Shown: positions 7,394 through 15,294, counted from the stretch's first letter. The stretch: DNA of 64,000 nt from Paenibacillus rhizophilus (GCF_003854965.1 NZ_RQPI01000018.1:24240-88239), one strand, 5' to 3'. Notes: generated from the letters alone by a model not told the origin. Program-made: numbers and translations.

Positions 7394-7567
7394 TTAAAAA
7401 CGCTCGGAATGCTCCAGACTTCTCTTGGACAGAACGTCTTCGATAATTTCAATGAATTCGGGAGATGCCTTCGCCTGTACCGCCAATTCATAGATGTTCA
7501 ACAGCTGTTCATTCGTCAACATTTCAAGTGAGGAGGGGCGCGGAGAAGGAGTAAAATGATAGTTCAT
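7394..7567 (-). CDS. sda: Sda-like sporulation kinase inhibitor
   Basis: A 57-residue protein starting at ATG 7567 behind GGAGG. Its C-terminal 35 residues, LTNEQLLNIYELAVQAKASP followed by EFIEIIEDVLSKRSL, match the helical hairpin of Bacillus Sda (L-S-D-E-L-L-I-E-S-Y ... F-I-E-L-I-E-x-E-I-x-R-R-S-L). Sda binds the dimerisation/phosphotransfer domain of sporulation histidine kinases such as KinA and blocks autophosphorylation when replication is disturbed. Compared with B. subtilis Sda it has about 17 extra N-terminal residues. It lies downstream of the agr-like operon on the same strand but behind that operon's terminator (7721-7772), so it probably has its own promoter. Confidence 0.8.
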   Translation of the reverse strand: MNYHFTPSPRPSSLEMLTNEQLLNIYELAVQAKASPEFIEIIEDVLSKRSLEHSERF

Positions 7568-7720
7568 TAGATTCCTCCATAAGTTAAATAGTTTCGAAAA
7601 TACATCCTTTCCAAATGGTACCATTTATATGTCTGCTTGTCTCCTCTCATTCTCCCCCTCAATTTTTCTTTACATATCATGGATAATATGGCATAATAAT
7701 TGCTTTTGTTTTGTGAAGCC

Positions 7721-7772
7721 GAAAAATAAAAATAGCACCACAAATTGACAGGCAATTTGTAGCGCTATTTTT
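7721..7772 (-). terminator. Terminator of the agr-like operon (bidirectional)
   Basis: AAAAATAGC (7728-7736) and GCTATTTTT (7764-7772) close a long stem that continues through CACAAATTG/CAATTTGTAG. On the minus strand it is followed by TTATTTTTC. It separates the LytTR gene from the sda-like gene. Confidence 0.8.
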
Positions 7773-7794
7773 AATGGATGAATCGATATTGAGA

Positions 7795-8124
7795 TTACAG
7801 CTTTTTGTCGGCTGCAGCAAGGAATTTTCGGACACGCACTTCGTTCGCTTCCGAAACCGTGGCGAACTGATCTCCAGGATAGAAGAGCACAACCTTTCGG
7901 AGGGCATCATAACCGTTCAGATTGTTCATATTGACGACATTGCTGCGATCCAGACGCTCGAATCCACGACTCCCATATGCGGCATAGAGATCAGACAAAG
8001 TTGTGGGGAGAACAAACTCGCCTTCTTTTGTGTGGACGAATATTGTATTTTTGTAGTTGGAGAAATACAATATTTCTTCCTCGCGAATTTCCCGGGAGGA
8101 ACCGTCTTTTAGTAGAACACGCAT
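7795..8124 (-). CDS. Stand-alone LytTR DNA-binding regulator
   Basis: A 109-residue protein consisting of one LytTR domain. EEEILYFSNYKNTIFVHTKE is the first beta pair, followed by FVLPTTLSDLY and the recognition helix region GFERLDRSNVVNMNNLNGYD. LytTR domains bind direct repeats as the output part of AgrA-type response regulators. Here the receiver domain is missing, so control by phosphorylation is not possible in cis. Start ATG at 8124 has AAGGAAGGGG six bases before it. It lies 21 bases after the AgrD-like gene, in one transcript with it, which points to a role in the agr-like circuit. Confidence 0.88.
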   Translation of the reverse strand: MRVLLKDGSSREIREEEILYFSNYKNTIFVHTKEGEFVLPTTLSDLYAAYGSRGFERLDRSNVVNMNNLNGYDALRKVVLFYPGDQFATVSEANEVRVRKFLAAADKKL

Positions 8125-8145
8125 GTTTTCCCCTTCCTTGATCGA

Positions 8146-8265
8146 TTACTTGCGCAATTCTTGCGGGATTTCGGGACTGTTCGCGAAAGGTTTCAATACA
8201 GTTGCAAACACACGAGCTGAAGCAGTCAGAGTAGCAGAAGCATACTGAGCCATTGCTTTTTTCAT
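8146..8265 (-). CDS. AgrD-like cyclic lactone autoinducer precursor, no Cys
   Basis: A 39-residue peptide starting at ATG 8265 behind AAAGGAGG; its ATG overlaps the agrB stop (ATGA). It begins with a basic, amphipathic helix (MKKAMAQYASATLTASARVF) and ends in SPEIPQELRK, the P-E-x-P-x-E-L signature of AgrD precursors that AgrB recognises. In known AgrDs a Cys (rarely Ser) five residues before the cleavage point forms the ring. Aligning the signature puts Leu24 there, and the whole peptide lacks Cys; Thr22, Ser16 or Ser30 are the only nearby hydroxyls. The mature signal may therefore be a larger lactone or linear. Confidence 0.85.
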   Translation of the reverse strand: MKKAMAQYASATLTASARVFATVLKPFANSPEIPQELRK

Positions 8266-8786
8266 AATAGCACCCTCCTTTTCCAATATATTACTGTTAA
8301 GGACTGGACAAAGAAAGCCAATCCAATGACAGACGACCCAATGAAGAAATTGGATAAAACAAGAAGCATAGCAATGACTTTCATAAAAGGAAACCACTTT
8401 ATCGGAAGTTGGGCATTTTTATCTGGCTTAGGAGCGGAGATAGCCATTATTACGAGACTAACCCCATTAATCAATAAAATATAATTATCTAGAAAAGAAC
8501 TTAAGTGTGGGATAATGGTGCAGGTCAAAATTGAAGCAATGTTACATGCTTTTGCGGATTTTAAATGAACTCCTCCTGAAACAAAACGTAAAAGAGCGAT
8601 GCTAAACAATGTCAATATCGTACCCTTCCACTGACCGGTCAACCAACCGATTACCAAGGATGAGATTATAATACAAGCTGTATTAAACAGGATGCTCAAA
8701 GAATACTGCATCACTTCTATAGAAGAAGTACCTTCAGGATTGGCTTGTTTGATAGCAAATGCAACTTTATAACTTAAAGTATTCAT
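8262..8786 (-). CDS. agrB: AgrB-family peptide-processing membrane protease
   Basis: A 174-residue membrane protein with about six hydrophobic segments. LLRFVSGGVHLKSAKAC carries the family's catalytic His and Cys seven residues apart, after R-F-x-S-G-G. AgrB cuts AgrD and forms the thiolactone or lactone at the inner face of the membrane. ATG at 8786 follows GAAGGGA; longer frames upstream run into the preceding gene. It overlaps the preceding membrane-protein gene by 20 bases and the AgrD gene by four, which ties the three together in translation. Confidence 0.93.
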   Translation of the reverse strand: MNTLSYKVAFAIKQANPEGTSSIEVMQYSLSILFNTACIIISSLVIGWLTGQWKGTILTLFSIALLRFVSGGVHLKSAKACNIASILTCTIIPHLSSFLDNYILLINGVSLVIMAISAPKPDKNAQLPIKWFPFMKVIAMLLVLSNFFIGSSVIGLAFFVQSLTVIYWKRRVLL

Positions 8787-9432
8787 AGTTATTACGATCC
8801 CTTCTATAAGAGAAATACAAATATCCATATAGAATGAAACCATAAGCCAAAGGAATTAAAGAGAAGAATTTCCATGAAACAAAAATTGCGATTGAAATCA
8901 TAATTCCAATAGTAGGAAGATTTAATGCGAAAAGTATTTTATCCCTTAGAGATAAGTTGATTGTTCCATTTGGCTTGTCTGGTACAAAATCAAAACCTTT
9001 ACGCTTATGTCCTATATAAATCCCGATAAGAACAGCGGTAACAGCAGATAATGCCTGCATGATATAAGCATTTAAGTTACTTCCATAAAGATCAATCGAA
9101 GTAAAACTAACGAAAAATTTTATTAGATAAATATAAACAGTTTGAATAAAAGAGTAGGCTTGATAAGCCATGCCGGCCATAATAACCGCATAAAAAATAT
9201 GTATACGGAACATTAACCATAGGAAACACAACAGCAGGATGTACTGGATAATAATATCAAGCTGTACTAATTTATAATCAATACGTACTATATAAGAGAA
9301 GAACGCTAATATTAATGAAACAAAGAAAATTTCCTTTAAGTATAAATCAATTTTAAATATTTTGAATCCTAAGAAAATAAGAGCTGACGTTTCTAATACT
9401 GAGAACACTAAGTAAAGAATAAATTCTAGCAA
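8767..9432 (-). CDS. AgrC-like membrane sensor without kinase domain
   Basis: A 221-residue, strongly hydrophobic protein with seven likely membrane helices: about residues 2-23, 35-52, 57-75, 79-106, 118-140, 165-187 and 190-208. It ends in a short basic tail (SYRRDRNNYEYFKL) exactly where the DHp helix of an AgrC kinase would start; no H-box, N-box or ATP-binding region follows before the stop, and the next gene overlaps. Topology and position suggest the peptide receptor half of AgrC, or a peptide exporter. TTG at 9432 is preferred, eight bases after GGGAG; TTG at 9447 is the longer alternative. First gene of the operon, behind the promoter at 9482-9510. No family can be named with certainty. 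Confidence 0.75.
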   Translation of the reverse strand: MLEFILYLVFSVLETSALIFLGFKIFKIDLYLKEIFFVSLILAFFSYIVRIDYKLVQLDIIIQYILLLCFLWLMFRIHIFYAVIMAGMAYQAYSFIQTVYIYLIKFFVSFTSIDLYGSNLNAYIMQALSAVTAVLIGIYIGHKRKGFDFVPDKPNGTINLSLRDKILFALNLPTIGIMISIAIFVSWKFFSLIPLAYGFILYGYLYFSYRRDRNNYEYFKL

Positions 9433-9481
9433 ATTATACACTCCCAATATCCAGGGTAACTTTACCTCTCATCTTGGAAAT

Positions 9482-9510
9482 ATTATACTTTAATTGAAAA
9501 GGTTCAACAA
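9482..9510 (-). promoter_or_regulatory. Promoter of the agr-like operon
   Basis: On the minus strand TTGTTG (9505-9510), a 17-bp spacer and TATAAT (9482-9487). A short inverted repeat GGTAA-CT-TTACC (9455-9466) lies in the leader between promoter and first start codon and may be a regulator site. Confidence 0.75.
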
Positions 9511-9570
9511 CAGAAAATTACACTTTTCCCCAAAAATTTCTTTTATTTTGAATTTGAGAGGAGATTTACT

Positions 9571-10089
9571 ATGAGTCAACGCCCGAAAAAGGGAGAATAT
9601 GCCGAATTTAACCAGAATTATATGGAATTGGTGCCGGAAGAAGGAGGCTTTGCCGAAGTGCTGCTGGAACAATCGGATGCTGCCTTCGCTTTATTCGAAG
9701 GATTGACGGAGGAGCAGGGGGGATACCGGTATGCCCCGGAAAAATGGAGCGTTAAGCAGCTGCTCGGCCATTTGACCGACAGTGACCGTATTATGGCCTA
9801 TCGCGTGCTCCGGTTATCCCGAGGAGATGAGACGCCGCTTCCCGGGTATGATGAGAATGATTTCGTGAATGCAGCGGGGTTTGATTCCTATTCGCTGGAG
9901 GAGCTGATCCGGCAATATAAAGCCACGCGCCAATCGACGCTGGCTTTGTTTGCGGCTATTTCTGAGGAAGCCTGGACCCGCAAAGGCAACACGAACGGAC
10001 ATCCCATTACAGCAAGGGCTCAGGCATGTCTGTTGATCGGTCATGAGCTTCATCATTTGAATATCATCAAGGAACGTTATTTGAACTAA
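9571..10089 (+). CDS. DinB-family protein
   Basis: A 172-residue protein of the DinB/YfiT four-helix bundle family. Candidate metal-ligand histidines sit in VKQLLGHLTDSDRIM and in the C-terminal IGHELHHLNIIKERY, the typical spacing of this fold. Members bind Ni2+ or Zn2+; some are thiol transferases (bacillithiol), many are unknown. ATG 9571 follows GAGAGGAGA. It is divergent from the agr-like operon and followed by two hairpins, so it is probably monocistronic. Confidence 0.85.
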   Translation: MSQRPKKGEYAEFNQNYMELVPEEGGFAEVLLEQSDAAFALFEGLTEEQGGYRYAPEKWSVKQLLGHLTDSDRIMAYRVLRLSRGDETPLPGYDENDFVNAAGFDSYSLEELIRQYKATRQSTLALFAAISEEAWTRKGNTNGHPITARAQACLLIGHELHHLNIIKERYLN

Positions 10090-10125
10090 CGATTATGATT
10101 CATTACTCCTTCGCTCTATTGAGGC

Positions 10126-10148
10126 GGGCGGCTGTTCTGCCGTCTTTT
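10126..10148 (+). terminator. Terminator-like hairpin after the DinB gene
   Basis: GGGCGGC (10126-10132) pairs with GCCGTCT (10139-10145), including two G-T pairs, followed by TTT. Confidence 0.5.
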
Positions 10149-10208
10149 AGGTCCTCTTATGTTGAGAAAAGAGTGGAACTCCCACTCCTAAATAAAGCCT
10201 TTATTAAC

Positions 10209-10233
10209 AGCTGCTGAAAAGCGGCTTTTTTTT
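10209..10233 (+). terminator. Rho-independent terminator
   Basis: AGCTGCT-GAAA-AGCGGCT (10209-10226) followed by eight T. The rest of 10090-10614 is the AT-rich control region of the LacI-type gene with two operators. Confidence 0.75.
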
Positions 10234-10407
10234 GTTTTTATAAACATAACACGAAAGTGACATGACAAAATTCGTGTCAATTATGCATTTTGCATAAAGA
10301 AATAGAAGATAATCTGTCGAATTAAACAATATGATGTAAACTTAGTTGCTCTTGCGGTTGAAATCATGTACATTTCTCTTAATTAATTCGCGTTATCGTA
10401 ACAAAGA

Positions 10408-10436
10408 TTGTTATTTAAAGTGACAAATGGCATATC
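10408..10436 (+). promoter_or_regulatory. Possible promoter of the LacI-transporter operon
   Basis: TTGTTA (10408-10413), 17 bp, CATATC (10431-10436). The match is weak, but the first operator begins at the very next base, which is what repression by a LacI protein would need. Confidence 0.35.
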
Positions 10437-10450
10437 GGAAATCGATTTCC
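10437..10450 (+). promoter_or_regulatory. LacI-type operator 1
   Basis: Perfect palindrome GGAAATCGATTTCC with a central CG, as in LacI/GalR operators. It is identical to the copy at 10523. Confidence 0.75.
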
Positions 10451-10522
10451 TGTTGATCGTTAACAGATTTAGAAAGGGTATGCAGCCTAATATCATTCAT
10501 AGGGAACTTGAACAGGAACTCA

Positions 10523-10536
10523 GGAAATCGATTTCC
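10523..10536 (+). promoter_or_regulatory. LacI-type operator 2
   Basis: Second identical GGAAATCGATTTCC, 86 bp (about eight helical turns) from the first and 79 bp before the regulator's ATG. The spacing would allow looping by a tetramer or cooperative binding. Confidence 0.75.
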
Positions 10537-10614
10537 CAGGTTTTCCAGGTGACCTGCTTTACCGTATCCCGGATTTGGTTGTTGTCTTCGATGCGAGGGG
10601 TGGGGAAGGAAGTC

Positions 10615-11625
10615 ATGAGTATTACGATCAAAGATGTTGCCTTAAGAGCCAATGTATCGCCGGCAACCGTTTCACGGGTTCTCAATCAAAGCAAGCCTGT
10701 CAGCAAAGCAATACGGGAGAAAGTCATGAAAGTAGTGGAAGAACTTGATTTCAATCCCAATTCGGTTGCCCGCAGTCTCGTGATGAAGGAAAGCCGGCTC
10801 ATCGGCGTCATTATTTCAAGCATTGATAATGTCTTTATTTCAAAATTTGTGAACATTATCGAAGAGGAATTCTTTAAGCACAATTACACCACGCTCCTCT
10901 GCAATACCAGATGCGACGATGAGATCGAGAAGGATTATTTAAGGCTCTTGAAAGACAAGTACGTGGATGGTGTAGTGCTGATGACTTCTCATCCGAAGCC
11001 GCATCAGATTGAGTTCTTTGAGCAAGTTGAGGTACCTGCCGTGTTCGCCGGGCATACGGACCCGACCAAGCAGTTCTCGTCCGTAAACATCGATAATTAT
11101 CAGGCCATGTATGACGCCACCCGGTATTTGCTTGAGATTGGGCATCGCAGAATCGCATTCTTTGGCGGACCTCATATTTACCGTCAAGCGATGGAGCGGT
11201 TATCCGGTTACAAGCAAGCGCTGGCCGAATATGGCATCCGGTGCGAAGAATCGCTGATTTTTGCCAATGACTACGACATCGATCACGGCTATGAGAACGG
11301 TATGGCGTTATTTCAAAGAACGGACAGGCCGACAGCCGTATGCTGTGTAAGCGATATGGTCGCGATCGGTGCGATAAAGGCGGCGGAAGACAAAGGGCTC
11401 AGCGTTCCCGAGGATATTTCCATCATGGGGTTCGATGATATTCTTTTGGCCAAAGCCTACCGTCCCGGGATTACGACCGTCCGGCAGCCGATTCAGGAGC
11501 TAAGCGTTCAGGCGGCGGAAATGCTGCTTCAGCAAATTAGGAAAAAAGAGGATTATGTGAAGGAAACAAGGATTCTTCCTCATGAAATTATTGTTAGGGG
11601 GAGTTGCATGGCAGTGACTGGCTAA
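10615..11625 (+). CDS. LacI/GalR-family transcriptional regulator
   Basis: A 336-residue regulator. ITIKDVALRANVSPATVSRV is the N-terminal LacI helix-turn-helix and hinge start; the rest is a periplasmic-binding-protein-like ligand domain with GFDDILLAKAYRPGITTVRQ near the end, typical of CcpA/MalR-like members. ATG 10615 follows GGAAGGAAG and starts right at the HTH; an open frame reaches back to 10408 but runs across both operators and is not coding. The operators lie in its own leader, so it likely represses itself and the transporter genes downstream. The effector is probably a sugar or nucleoside taken up by the linked importer. Confidence 0.92.
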   Translation: MSITIKDVALRANVSPATVSRVLNQSKPVSKAIREKVMKVVEELDFNPNSVARSLVMKESRLIGVIISSIDNVFISKFVNIIEEEFFKHNYTTLLCNTRCDDEIEKDYLRLLKDKYVDGVVLMTSHPKPHQIEFFEQVEVPAVFAGHTDPTKQFSSVNIDNYQAMYDATRYLLEIGHRRIAFFGGPHIYRQAMERLSGYKQALAEYGIRCEESLIFANDYDIDHGYENGMALFQRTDRPTAVCCVSDMVAIGAIKAAEDKGLSVPEDISIMGFDDILLAKAYRPGITTVRQPIQELSVQAAEMLLQQIRKKEDYVKETRILPHEIIVRGSCMAVTG

Positions 11626-11722
11626 GGCTGGATTTGAATAGTGATGTCTGGAATGGTGTGCTCACTTCAATCGGATAAAAGGTTTGTAAACAACTGATTA
11701 CATGCAGAGGGGTAGATATTTC

Positions 11723-13027
11723 ATGAAAAAGAAGCTGGGTCTGGTAATGCTGTCAACATTAATGATGTTCACACTGGCTGCTTGCGGCGGCAATGCGGCG
11801 ACGAATTCCGGCAATCAGTCAAGCAATGTAACAGGCTCGCAGACCAATACAGATGAGACTGCCGCTATGGATGAGCTGAAGCCCGAAGAAGGGGCGGAAT
11901 TGAGATTATGGACGTTTATCACCGACCTGAAGCCTTTTACTGACTATGCGCTGAAAGAATTCGAACAGAAGTACAACATTAAAGTCACAGTTGAAGATGT
12001 CGGTTACTGGGACAGCATCAAACGGTTGTCGACGGACGGACCGGCCGGCGTAGGCGCGGACGTGTTCGGCCTGCAAACGCCCGATGTGGCGAATGCCGTT
12101 CAATCCGGCCTCGTGCTGCCAAATGACTATTTTGAAGAAGACACGAAAAGCATGAACAAGCCGGACACGATCGCCGCTGCTACCCATGACGGCATTCTGT
12201 ACGGTTATCCCTGGAACGTCTATACGTTCAGTCTTTACTACAATAAAGATCTTGTCAAAGACGCGAAGCTGGAGACATGGGATGATATTATCGCTTTCTC
12301 CAAGAAATTCAATGATGTGAAGAACAACAAATTCGGCTTCTTGTATGAGCCCAAGACCTCTGCCTTTGACGTCGCCTTCATGACGGGATATGGCGGATAC
12401 ATCTTCGGCAATAACGAAACGGATGTCAATGATATTGGAATCAATAATGAAGGTTCTGTAAAAGGGATGCAGTTCATTCAATCTCTTCGCGAGATTATTC
12501 CGCTTGAACTGGCCGATGTCACTAACAATCTGAAAGAAGGTCTGTGGTCACAAGGCAAACTTGCCATTAATATGGACGGTAGCTGGGCGATCGGGGAGCA
12601 TAACAAGCAGCCGTTCCCTGTAGGCGTACTGCCGATGCCGAAGCTGGCGGGCGGTGAAAATGCGATGCCGCTTGCGGGAAGCACGGGATACTATGTAAGC
12701 TCGTACTCCAAATATCCGAATGCGGCCAAGCTTCTCGCCCATTTCATCACGACCAAAGAAATGCAAATCAAGAACAATGAGCTGACCGGTGCGCTTCCTG
12801 CCGCCGATGTCACCGGAACCGAACAGGGAATGCGCAATGACGAATTGACCCAGGGCTTCCTGAAGCAAATTGCCAGCAGCCACAGATTCCCCGGTCTTTA
12901 TGAAACGAAGTATGTATGGCCGGCGCTGGATGCCGCTATAGCCGATGTTTGGAAAGGCGGAGATCCTAAAGCCGCTTTGGACAAGGCTGCCGGGAAGCTG
13001 AAAACGGACATAGCCAATCAGAAATAA
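11723..13027 (+). CDS. Sugar-binding lipoprotein of ABC importer (MalE/MdxE-like)
   Basis: A 434-residue extracellular solute-binding protein, family 1. Its signal peptide ends in the lipobox LAAC, with Cys21 as the lipid anchor; a Ser/Thr/Asn-rich linker follows. Motifs such as AINMDGSWAIGEHNKQ and MPLAGSTGYYVSSYSKYPN are typical of maltodextrin-binding relatives. ATG 11723 follows GAGGGG; an earlier ATG at 11702 is unlikely because it would add residues before the signal. A hairpin at 13060-13090 separates it from the permease genes. Substrate is not proven: maltodextrins fit the family, but the linked nucleoside hydrolase suggests another glycoside. Confidence 0.88.
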   Translation: MKKKLGLVMLSTLMMFTLAACGGNAATNSGNQSSNVTGSQTNTDETAAMDELKPEEGAELRLWTFITDLKPFTDYALKEFEQKYNIKVTVEDVGYWDSIKRLSTDGPAGVGADVFGLQTPDVANAVQSGLVLPNDYFEEDTKSMNKPDTIAAATHDGILYGYPWNVYTFSLYYNKDLVKDAKLETWDDIIAFSKKFNDVKNNKFGFLYEPKTSAFDVAFMTGYGGYIFGNNETDVNDIGINNEGSVKGMQFIQSLREIIPLELADVTNNLKEGLWSQGKLAINMDGSWAIGEHNKQPFPVGVLPMPKLAGGENAMPLAGSTGYYVSSYSKYPNAAKLLAHFITTKEMQIKNNELTGALPAADVTGTEQGMRNDELTQGFLKQIASSHRFPGLYETKYVWPALDAAIADVWKGGDPKAALDKAAGKLKTDIANQK

Positions 13028-13059
13028 CGAATAGAAGCTGAAGTTGTGGGAAGTAGCGG

Positions 13060-13090
13060 GCGGTCACCTGGGTTGTCGACGGGTGATCGC
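13060..13090 (+). other. Intercistronic hairpin between binding protein and permease
   Basis: GCGGTCACC (13060-13068) pairs with GGTGATCGC (13082-13090), without a T tract. Such stems often protect the binding-protein mRNA end and lower permease output. Confidence 0.5.
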
Positions 13091-13117
13091 ATTTCATTAA
13101 AAGGAGGTTAAAGGGGG

Positions 13118-14464
13118 ATGCAGGAGTTCATCATGGAGCGAAACCGTTCCAAATTAACCAGAACGTACAGCAGGACTGCGGCGGTATTGTCGGCGCTGGC
13201 CATGGGATTGGGGCAATTGTACAATCGCCAGTACATGAAAGGCGTTATTTTGCTGGCGGTACACGCGCTGGCCTTGTATACCTTTATTTTTCGGCTGCCT
13301 CATGCGGTATGGGGGCTGGTCACACTGGGCGAAACCGAGACCCAGCTTAAAAAGGTGGGCAGGCTCTACAAGCAGGTCATGGGAGACCACTCCGTCTTCC
13401 TGATGATCGAGGGATTGGTTACCGTTTTTGTCGCGCTGATTTTCCTCTGGATCTATGTGATGAATATTAAAGACTCCTATCGTACCGGTAAAATGAGGGA
13501 ACAGGGCGAGGTGCCAAATACGTTCAAAGAAACGGTCAGTTTTGTGATGTCCTACCGTTTCCCGTATCTGATCCTGGCGGTTCCGCTGGCGGGTGTCTTT
13601 TTCTTCACCATCATGCCGATTGTCTTCATGATCCTGATCGCCTTTACGAACTATACGGCCGCGCATACGCCGCCAAAGAACCTGCTGGATTGGACCGGCT
13701 TCGAAGCCTTTAAGGATCTATTCCGGATCAAAGAATGGAGCCGCACCTTTTACAGTGTCACGTTATGGACCATAATATGGGCGATTGTTGCGACGCTTAC
13801 CGGTTATTTCGGCGGGTTCGCGGTTGCGCTGCTCGTACAGCAAAAACGTATTCGCTTTAAATCGTTTTGGCGCACTCTGTTTATTTTACCTTACGCCATA
13901 CCGATGTTTGTCTCGATGCTGATTCTGCAAAATATGTTTAACGGCCAGTTCGGTCCGGTTAACCAATATCTCGGGCTTCTGGGCATCGACCGAATTCCGT
14001 GGCTGTCCGATCCGACATGGGCGAAGGTCACGCTCGTTATTGCGAATTTCTGGGTAGCCTTTCCGGTATCGATGCTCATGATTATCGGAATTATGTCAAC
14101 GATCCCGAAAGATATGTACGAAGCGGCCGATATCGACGGCGCGAGCTCTTTTCAGAAGACCCGGCTGATTACCTTCCCGAGCGTGATGTACTCGATGGCG
14201 CCGCTTGTCATTATGTCCTTTGTCGGGAATATGAACAATTTCAATGTGATATTCCTGCTGACCAACGGCAATCCGATCAACGGCGATTTCCAGTATGCCG
14301 GGAACACCGACATTCTGATCACTTGGCTGTACAAGCTTTCCATGGAAAATGGGCAGTACAACTTCGCGTCTGTTATCGGGATCATTATTTTCATTCTTCT
14401 GTCTGTGTTCGCGATTTGGAATGTTCGCCGGACCAAGGCGTTTAAGGAGGACACATCGTCATGA
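13118..14464 (+). CDS. ABC sugar permease (MalF-like)
   Basis: A 448-residue inner-membrane permease. An N-terminal part of about 150 residues has two or three helices (ALAMGLGQLYNRQYMKGVIL, then a second pair), as in MdxF-type MalF proteins. The core contains the coupling EAA loop, MYEAADIDGASSFQKTRLIT, that contacts the ATPase. It forms a heterodimer with the MalG-like partner, whose start overlaps its stop by four bases (ATGA). AAGGAGG lies ten bases before ATG. No ATPase gene is present, so a shared MsmX/MalK-type ATPase encoded elsewhere is implied. Confidence 0.9.
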   Translation: MQEFIMERNRSKLTRTYSRTAAVLSALAMGLGQLYNRQYMKGVILLAVHALALYTFIFRLPHAVWGLVTLGETETQLKKVGRLYKQVMGDHSVFLMIEGLVTVFVALIFLWIYVMNIKDSYRTGKMREQGEVPNTFKETVSFVMSYRFPYLILAVPLAGVFFFTIMPIVFMILIAFTNYTAAHTPPKNLLDWTGFEAFKDLFRIKEWSRTFYSVTLWTIIWAIVATLTGYFGGFAVALLVQQKRIRFKSFWRTLFILPYAIPMFVSMLILQNMFNGQFGPVNQYLGLLGIDRIPWLSDPTWAKVTLVIANFWVAFPVSMLMIIGIMSTIPKDMYEAADIDGASSFQKTRLITFPSVMYSMAPLVIMSFVGNMNNFNVIFLLTNGNPINGDFQYAGNTDILITWLYKLSMENGQYNFASVIGIIIFILLSVFAIWNVRRTKAFKEDTSS

Positions 14465-15294
14465 GCCGTAAAACAAGAGGATCGATCTGGCTAACGATCA
14501 GTTATGTGCTGCTTGCTGTTGTGGGTGTCTTCTCCGTATATCCCGCCCTTTGGGTGATTATGTCATCGCTAAGGACAGGCAATTCGCTGTACAGCGAAAC
14601 CTTGCTTCCGACGTCCTTGACGTTCGGCCACTATGCCAATTTGTTCGATAAATACGATTTTGCCCACTGGTATGTCAACACATTGAAGATTGCCGTAACT
14701 ACCACCGTGATCGGCACGATCTTGACACTGCTCCCCGGATATGCATTCTCGATCTTCCGTTTTTCCGGACGGAAAACGATGATGAGCACCTTGATGGTGC
14801 TGGGCTTGTTTCCCGGATTTATGAGTATGATTGCCGTATTCATTCTGCTGAATCTGATGAACCTGCTCAACACGCATTTTGCGGTCATTCTCGTCTATGC
14901 GGCGGGAGCGCCTTTGTTCTTTCTCTTCGCCAAAAGCTACTTCGATACCATTCCCAAAAGCTTGGTAGAAGCGGCGCGAATCGACGGGGCGGGTCATCTG
15001 AACATTTTTTTCCGCATCGTTACGCCGCTATCCACGCCGCTCATTGTGTATACGGCGCTGAGTATCTTTGCCGGCTCGTTCACTGACTTTATCTTTGCCA
15101 AGCTCGTTCTGCGGACACCGGAGAAGAAGACGCTGGCCGTCGGATTATTCGATATGATCAGTACGCGGCAAGCCACGGATTTCACTACATTTGCTGCGGG
15201 ATGCGTCCTGATCGCGGTTCCGATTACATTCTTGTTCATCCTTCTTCAGCGCCTCCTGACGGAAGGCTTGACAGCAGGTGCCGAGAAAGGTTAA
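14461..15294 (+). CDS. ABC sugar permease (MalG-like)
   Basis: A 277-residue permease with six membrane helices. The EAA loop is PKSLVEAARIDGAGHLNIFF. The C-terminus LLQRLLTEGLTAGAEKG is the ending typical of MalG/MdxG proteins and interacts with the ATPase. Start overlaps the MalF-like gene by four bases. The nucleoside hydrolase gene follows after 60 bases. Confidence 0.92.
   Translation: MSRKTRGSIWLTISYVLLAVVGVFSVYPALWVIMSSLRTGNSLYSETLLPTSLTFGHYANLFDKYDFAHWYVNTLKIAVTTTVIGTILTLLPGYAFSIFRFSGRKTMMSTLMVLGLFPGFMSMIAVFILLNLMNLLNTHFAVILVYAAGAPLFFLFAKSYFDTIPKSLVEAARIDGAGHLNIFFRIVTPLSTPLIVYTALSIFAGSFTDFIFAKLVLRTPEKKTLAVGLFDMISTRQATDFTTFAAGCVLIAVPITFLFILLQRLLTEGLTAGAEKG

Noticed and set aside
7678..7686. 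DnaA-box-like TTATCCATG upstream of the sda-like gene
   Set aside because: Two mismatches to TTATCCACA and only one copy; B. subtilis sda has several good boxes, so this alone is no evidence.
10408..10614. N-terminal extension of the LacI-type regulator
   Set aside because: The open frame runs across both operators; the HTH starts at the ATG at 10615, which has a good ribosome site.
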